Assembly: GCA_902588515.1 (NCBI GenBank)
Contig: CACIPP010000001.1
Location: 1 to 64,000, forward strand
Source: GCA-002704185 sp902588515
GTDB lineage: Bacteria > Pseudomonadota > Alphaproteobacteria > Pelagibacterales > Pelagibacteraceae
Direction: 5' to 3'
Length of the DNA: 64,000 nt
In this document: piece by piece, positions 60,839 through 64,000 of the stretch
How the letters are laid out: each line of letters opens with the position of its first letter
Numbering within the stretch: position 1 is the first letter of the stretch
Made by a program: the position numbers and the translations under genes
Notes under the pieces: generated by a model
What the model saw: the letters and a program-made list of their open reading frames with translations, nothing else
Database searches by the model: none
What the model was told of the DNA's origin: nothing

Positions 60839-60861
60839 GGGCAGCGCTTAAAGCGCTGCCC
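60839..60861. terminator. GC-rich hairpin between convergent genes, possible terminator
   Basis: GGGCAGCGC (60839-60847) and GCGCTGCCC (60853-60861) form a perfect 9-bp stem with a 5-nt loop, between the small plus-strand gene and the convergent sugar dehydrogenase gene. The stem is symmetric and could act on either strand, but no clear U-tract follows on either side. In a genome this AT-rich it is a standout element. It may be an mRNA 3'-end stabiliser instead. Confidence 0.6.
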
Positions 60862-60866
60862 AAAAT

Positions 60867-61928
60867 TTATCTTCGAGTCATAAGCCACAAAGCACCAGGG
60901 CCATTACTTAATAAATAAATTTTACCACTACTATCAATTTTTAAGTCACGGATTCTGCCAATATCACCTTTAAAAATTATTTTTTCTTTGCCTATAATGC
61001 TATTTTCAAAATTAATTTTTCTTAGTGATTGATCTTTAAGTGATCCTATTAAAATATGATTGTTTAGATTTGTAAATTCATTGCCTTTGTAAATTTGTGT
61101 TCCACTTACAGCAATTGAAGGGACCCAAGTTTTAAGAGGTTTAGTAAAACCAGGCTTCCATGCACTGCCATCTCCAATTTTTGTAAAATCGTAATTTGTT
61201 CCACCCCATGCAATAATTTTCCAGCCGTAATTCTCCCCAATTTTTACCTCGCCAAAAAAATCACCACCTCTGGGACCGTGATTAGAAATATATATTTTGT
61301 CATCATACGGAGACAAAGTCATGCCCTGAGGATTTCGTATCCCAATTTGATATATTTCAGGTAACCATCCCTTTTTTTTATTAAATTTAGGGTTTGATTT
61401 AGGAGGTGATCCATCGAGATTTATTCTTATGATGCTTCCTGGGTGTTTTGATGCATCTTGAGCTATCATTCCTTTGCCTCTCTCTCCTATAGAAGCAAAT
61501 AGCATGTTATTTCTTATAACCATTCTACAGCCAAAATGATATCCACTATCTATTGGCGGCTCTGCTCTAAATATATTTTTAAATTTTATTTTATTAGACT
61601 CTAAATAACCTGCTGCAACAGAAGTGCTTGTTCCTCCAATTCTTTTTTCTGTATAACAAATATATAATTTTTTATTATGATTAATTATATCTAGTAACCC
61701 CCCTTGCCCAATTTCTAAAAAATTTAAGTTATGACTAATTTCTCTTTTTGATTTTTCAGATAACCCTAAGTAAAAAATTTTCCCACCTTGTTCTGTTACA
61801 ATCAAATCAGAATTATAAAATGCAAGTCCCCAAGGCTTCGATAAATCATAAAGTTTTCTCAGCTTAAATTCTTCTGCATTGCAGTTAAGAGCTAGAAAAA
61901 AGCAAATTATTGTTAATATTTTATTCAT
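60867..61928 (-). CDS. PQQ-dependent sugar dehydrogenase family protein (Asd/YliI-like)
   Basis: Predicted periplasmic beta-propeller dehydrogenase of the soluble aldose sugar dehydrogenase (GSDH) family, 353 residues. The signal peptide ends near NCNAEEF (residue 18). Motifs: LSKPWGLAFYNSDLIVTEQGG (quoted as LSKPWGLAFYN and VTEQGG), EIGQGGLLDI, ESGYHFGCRMVIRNN-like DSGYHFGCRMVI, IGIRNPQGMTLSPYDDKIYI and NYGWKIIAWGG. Substrate and whether PQQ is bound are inferred from family. It stands alone upstream of tRNA-Gly on the opposite strand. Confidence 0.88.
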   Translation of the reverse strand: MNKILTIICFFLALNCNAEEFKLRKLYDLSKPWGLAFYNSDLIVTEQGGKIFYLGLSEKSKREISHNLNFLEIGQGGLLDIINHNKKLYICYTEKRIGGTSTSVAAGYLESNKIKFKNIFRAEPPIDSGYHFGCRMVIRNNMLFASIGERGKGMIAQDASKHPGSIIRINLDGSPPKSNPKFNKKKGWLPEIYQIGIRNPQGMTLSPYDDKIYISNHGPRGGDFFGEVKIGENYGWKIIAWGGTNYDFTKIGDGSAWKPGFTKPLKTWVPSIAVSGTQIYKGNEFTNLNNHILIGSLKDQSLRKINFENSIIGKEKIIFKGDIGRIRDLKIDSSGKIYLLSNGPGALWLMTRR

Positions 61929-61984
61929 TTTGATGTTATAAAATATTTGAATTTAGAAAACTATACATCTATAATTAGAATTAT

Positions 61985-62059
61985 GCGGGTGTAGCTCAGT
62001 GGTAGAGCGAAACGTTGCCAACGTTTAGGTCGTGGGTTCAATTCCCTTCACCCGCTCCA
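61985..62059 (+). tRNA. tRNA-Gly (anticodon GCC)
   Basis: A complete cloverleaf. Acceptor GCGGGTG (61985-61991) pairs with CACCCGC (62049-62055). The D arm is GCTCAGTGGTAGAGC. The anticodon arm AAACG-TTGCCAA-CGTTT has anticodon GCC, and the T arm is GTGGG-TTCAATT-CCCTT-like. CCA is encoded at 62057-62059. It borders the variable islet that follows. Confidence 0.97.
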
Positions 62060-62132
62060 AAAAATCCTAAAAAAATGGAGCGATTAGAGCTCACAACGCA
62101 ATCTAACGTAATTATAATATAAAATAGACATG

Positions 62133-62166
62133 CCGCGGACCCATTGATTACAAATCAATTGCTAAA
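62133..62166 (-). pseudogene. tRNA-Thr (TGT) fragment
   Basis: On the minus strand the 34 bases read TTTAGC, then the anticodon arm ATTGA-TTTGTAA-TCAAT with anticodon TGT, then GGGTCCGCGG. This matches the D-stem end, anticodon arm, variable loop and start of the T arm of a bacterial tRNA-Thr. The expected TTCGAATCC and acceptor stem are missing on one side, as are the acceptor and most of the D arm on the other. It is best read as a remnant, such as an old att site. The rest of 62060-62234 has no gene I can support. Confidence 0.65.
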
Positions 62167-62249
62167 GTTTAAATAAACATTTGTTTGCAACAATAAACAT
62201 AAAATATTTTTGAGCTGGCAGCAATCTGACTACAATGGTAAAATTTTTT

Positions 62250-62588
62250 ATGGCAAAAAAAGAAGAAAACATATTTGAGAAATTTTATTCCTCATACACA
62301 TTGGACCTTGCTTCTGCTTTTTGGGTCTTTGGTGTTTTTGGTTCAGCAATAGCAGGTTTTATATTTGGATATTTAAGTGATGTAATTCATCACTGGTTAA
62401 TCTTACCTTACTATGCAATTGTACTTCACATAATCATTGCCCTGTTGGAGTGCACAGGAAGATATATAAAAGAAAAAAAAGAAAAAAAGGAAAGTCCTGT
62501 TTGGGGTTATCTTACATATATTTATTGTGGTCTAGGTTTTATAGGTTTGATTTATGAATTTTGGTTCAAATTTGAATGGTTTAAATAA
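62250..62588 (+). CDS. Small membrane protein of unknown function
   Basis: Not recognised. From the ATG at 62250 (MAKKEENIFEKFYSSYTLDL) it has 112 residues; an ATG at 62235 adds five. Three hydrophobic helices are predicted by eye: AFWVFGVFGSAIAGFIFG, LILPYYAIVLHIIIALLEC, and a C-terminal one around YCGLGFIGLIYEFWF, separated by a charged KEKKEKKES loop. It lies just after tRNA-Gly and the tRNA-Thr remnant, and a 31-bp repeat begins right after its stop. Probably an accessory gene. Confidence 0.6.
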   Translation: MAKKEENIFEKFYSSYTLDLASAFWVFGVFGSAIAGFIFGYLSDVIHHWLILPYYAIVLHIIIALLECTGRYIKEKKEKKESPVWGYLTYIYCGLGFIGLIYEFWFKFEWFK

Positions 62589-62589
62589 C

Positions 62590-62620
62590 GACTACTTGAT
62601 TTAGCAACAATCTTGCAACA
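62590..62620 (+). repeat. 31-bp intergenic repeat, copy A
   Basis: It starts GACTACTTGATT and ends CTTGCAACA. Copy B is at 63090-63120, exactly 500 bp downstream, with about 26 of 31 bases identical. Each copy begins 1-3 bp after the stop of an orphan small gene. A further TGCAACA-containing stretch lies at 62185-62193. The repeats mark the islet after tRNA-Gly; their nature is unknown. Confidence 0.6.
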
Positions 62621-62712
62621 CTCCTGCAACACTTAATATTAAAATTTAATTAAACTTTAATCCGCCACTATTGAGTCTACAAATAGTCTTTAAGTAATTA
62701 GAAGCTGAGTAT

Positions 62713-63087
62713 ATGAAAAGAATCACCATAGTATTCTTATTATTATTTCCAATTACTTCATATGCTGACGAAGGAATAAGTATTGACTGTCTTAACCTGG
62801 AAGCAGCTTTTGGAAAAAAAAAATACAAACCTTTAAATTTTAAACTTGAAGCAACAGGATTTTATTATTTTGATAAAAAAACAAATAAATATGAATTTAT
62901 GGGTGCAGATAAATTAGAAATTGGAGAAAACTTTTTTGCGGCAAGATTTGAGAATTATGAATTAGCTTTTCAGATCACAAAGTTTGAGGATTTAGCTCTA
63001 AGACTGGTAATGTCTAAATATGATTATAAAAATGATAAATTTTTAGAACATTATGCGTGTCTCGCCAAAAGGGTATATATTGATTAA
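62713..63087 (+). CDS. Small exported protein of unknown function
   Basis: Not recognised. It has 124 residues with a clear signal peptide, MKRITIVFLLLFPITSYADE, cut near residue 18. The mature part is about 106 residues with two cysteines (ISIDCLN and HYACLAK) that could form a disulfide. Strands such as KLEATGFYYFDKKTNKYEFM suggest a small beta-sandwich. It sits between the two 31-bp repeat copies, in the islet after tRNA-Gly. Confidence 0.6.
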   Translation: MKRITIVFLLLFPITSYADEGISIDCLNLEAAFGKKKYKPLNFKLEATGFYYFDKKTNKYEFMGADKLEIGENFFAARFENYELAFQITKFEDLALRLVMSKYDYKNDKFLEHYACLAKRVYID

Positions 63088-63089
63088 TT

Positions 63090-63120
63090 GACTACTTGAT
63101 TAAATAACAATCCTGCGACA
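63090..63120 (+). repeat. 31-bp intergenic repeat, copy B
   Basis: It starts GACTACTTGATT and ends CCTGCGACA, matching copy A at 62590-62620 at about 26 of 31 positions; the first 12 bases are identical. It follows the stop of the exported-protein gene by 2 bp, in the same relative position as copy A after the membrane-protein gene. Confidence 0.6.
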
Positions 63121-63166
63121 ATCTAAGGGTATTTTAATATAAAAAATTGTGTATTTTTTAAAAACT

Positions 63167-63451
63167 ATGAAACTAAAGATTTTGTTAATTCTATCTTGTT
63201 TATTTTTAATAAGTTGCGAAAGCGCGAGGTACGAATATATTGATAAAAAAACCAGAATTAAAATAGTAGAAGATAAAGGCGTAGTAGTGAAAAAAAGTTT
63301 TCAAGTTTATGTATCTGATATGTCAAAGAATATAGACGACTGGTATGATGCAAAAAAACAAGACGGTAAATATGTCGTTTCTAAAAAGGGATTGCAGCAA
63401 ATTGAGTTGGATGCACAAACAGATAGCGGTGGATCTGACGGAGGATATTAA
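63167..63451 (+). CDS. Small lipoprotein of unknown function
   Basis: Predicted lipoprotein of 94 residues from the ATG at 63167. The signal MKLKILLILSCLFLISCESA has a lipobox ending in Cys17. The mature part is short and charged, with YVSDMSKNIDDWYDAKKQDG, and a Gly/Ser-rich tail SGGSDGGY. A GTG at 63149 would add six residues before the natural signal start and is less likely. The stop is immediately followed by the phhB ATG, so the two may be co-translated. Confidence 0.68.
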   Translation: MKLKILLILSCLFLISCESARYEYIDKKTRIKIVEDKGVVVKKSFQVYVSDMSKNIDDWYDAKKQDGKYVVSKKGLQQIELDAQTDSGGSDGGY

Positions 63452-63790
63452 ATGAGCGAATTAGCAAAAAAAAAATGCATTCCATGTAGCGGAGATGTTC
63501 CTGCTTTAAAAGACGATGAAATAACTAAATTAAAAAAAGAACTTAAGAACTGGGAAGTAAAACAAACGATAGATGGCTATAACTGTTTAAACAAAAATAT
63601 TAAGTTTGACAATTTTCTAGAAAGTTTAAACTTTATAAATAAAGTTTCTGAAGTTGCCGAGGAAGAAAATCATCACCCAGACCTGAAATTTGGTTGGGGA
63701 TATGCTGATATCACAATCTTTACACATGCTATAAAAGGCTTGTCTGAAGGTGACTTTGTTTTAGCTGCTAAGATTGATGTTATAAATTAA
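63452..63790 (+). CDS. phhB: Pterin-4a-carbinolamine dehydratase
   Basis: DCoH/PhhB fold enzyme of 112 residues that dehydrates 4a-hydroxytetrahydropterin. Active-site region: EEENHHPDLKFGWGYADI (about residues 71-88), with the conserved His pair and Pro-Asp; ITIFTHAIKGLSEGDFVLAA follows. The N-terminus carries a CIPC pair not needed for the fold. No phenylalanine hydroxylase is in view, so the physiological pterin reaction is unknown. It overlaps the convergent purH end by 4 bp. Confidence 0.92.
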   Translation: MSELAKKKCIPCSGDVPALKDDEITKLKKELKNWEVKQTIDGYNCLNKNIKFDNFLESLNFINKVSEVAEEENHHPDLKFGWGYADITIFTHAIKGLSEGDFVLAAKIDVIN

Positions 63791-64000
63791 TGTTTAAAAT
63801 TTCTACGGTTGGTAAACACCATTGAGACATTTCTTTTATTTGCTTCTTCGATAACTTCTTCATCTTTGATCGATCCACCAGGCTGGATTATTGAAGTAAC
63901 GCCTAAATCAATCAATTTCATTATACCGTCTGCAAAGGGAAAAAAAGCGTCAGAGGCTGCAACACTACCAGCTACATCTTTTGTTGATGTAAATTCTAAA
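63787..64000 (-). CDS. purH: PurH bifunctional AICAR transformylase/IMP cyclohydrolase (partial, C-terminal 71 codons)
   Basis: Last two steps of IMP synthesis. Only the C-terminus lies in the window. It reads, on the minus strand, SDAFFPFADGIMKLIDLGVT, then SIIQPGGSIKDEEVIEEANK, and ends MVFTNRRNFKH. These are the diagnostic C-terminal motifs of PurH (normally ending FRH). The start and most of the protein lie beyond position 64000. The stop codon overlaps the phhB stop region. Confidence 0.95.
   Translation of the reverse strand, partial: LEFTSTKDVAGSVAASDAFFPFADGIMKLIDLGVTSIIQPGGSIKDEEVIEEANKRNVSMVFTNRRNFKH

Noticed and set aside
62060..62234. A second intact tRNA or tmRNA downstream of tRNA-Gly
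   Set aside because: Only the tRNA-Thr anticodon-arm fragment is present; no acceptor stem or complete T arm can be formed.
1..64000. CRISPR array, transposon, integrase or prophage
   Set aside because: No regularly spaced repeats, inverted-repeat-bounded transposase, or phage structural genes were seen.

Overview
The window is a very AT-rich, densely packed alphaproteobacterial chromosome segment. Its gene content and order fit the SAR11 group (Pelagibacterales) or a close marine relative. The evidence is the low GC content, near-zero intergenic space with many overlapping gene ends, a TPP riboswitch directly in front of a sodium:solute symporter (the ThiV arrangement known from SAR11), and a classical alphaproteobacterial origin-proximal gene order. 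I see no rRNA operon, CRISPR array, transposase or integrase.

Layout. (1) 1-14 kb: envelope and housekeeping genes: murJ (cut by the edge), maeB, a BON lipoprotein, rsmI, an LpoA-like PBP activator, rdgB-rph, grpE-dnaK-dnaJ-dapB-nth, a SRAP protein and a PfkB sugar/nucleoside kinase. (2) 14-20.5 kb: accessory metabolism: an orphan membrane-anchored protein, a large sedoheptulose-7-phosphate-cyclase-like enzyme overlapping a DUF6492 glycosyltransferase-like gene, then thiV under a TPP riboswitch and a DUF805 protein. (3) 20.4-23.6 kb: a five-gene minus-strand operon: OmpR-type regulator, photolyase, DCC protein, DUF4174-like protein and a 39-residue ArfA-like ribosome-rescue factor. (4) 23.6-40.9 kb: L,D-transpeptidase, yggS, a ThiE/TenI-like protein, leuS-lptE-holA, parB-parA-rsmG-mnmG with a perfect parS inside rsmG, an autotransporter-like gene lodged between mnmG and mnmE, a mini-MGMT, a Ubi hydroxylase, and ftsK-lolA. 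(5) 40.9-46.7 kb: the his cluster B-H-A-F-E with HIT and GNAT genes, then hslVU. (6) 46.7-51.5 kb: Tim44-Smr followed by a three-gene glucosylglycerate module (phosphatase, synthase, GH13 phosphorylase). (7) 51.5-60.5 kb: fxsA-secB, dnaQ-coaE-aroE-maf-ppsR, a 269-bp AT-rich gap that is the predicted replication origin, hemE-hemH-hemJ-rho and a Lon-N-domain protein. (8) 60.5-64 kb: overlapping small ORFs, a PQQ-type sugar dehydrogenase, tRNA-Gly(GCC), a broken tRNA-Thr piece and an islet of three orphan small proteins, then phhB and the end of purH.

How it works together. The predicted oriC (between ppsR and hemE, as in Caulobacter and Rickettsia), the parS site about 24 kb away, parAB and ftsK form a chromosome replication and segregation neighbourhood. 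Gene direction largely switches at the predicted origin: mostly minus to its left, plus to its right. The accessory genes point to a surface-ocean lifestyle: photolyase, compatible solute (glucosylglycerate) synthesis and recycling, and uptake of a thiamin precursor.

Most promising for novelty: the C7-cyclitol cyclase plus DUF6492 pair, the ArfA-like microprotein at the end of the photolyase operon, the tRNA-flanked islet with a tRNA-Thr remnant and a 31-bp repeat, and the paired overlapping small ORFs at 60.5-60.8 kb. No computation was possible; family calls rest on motif reading.
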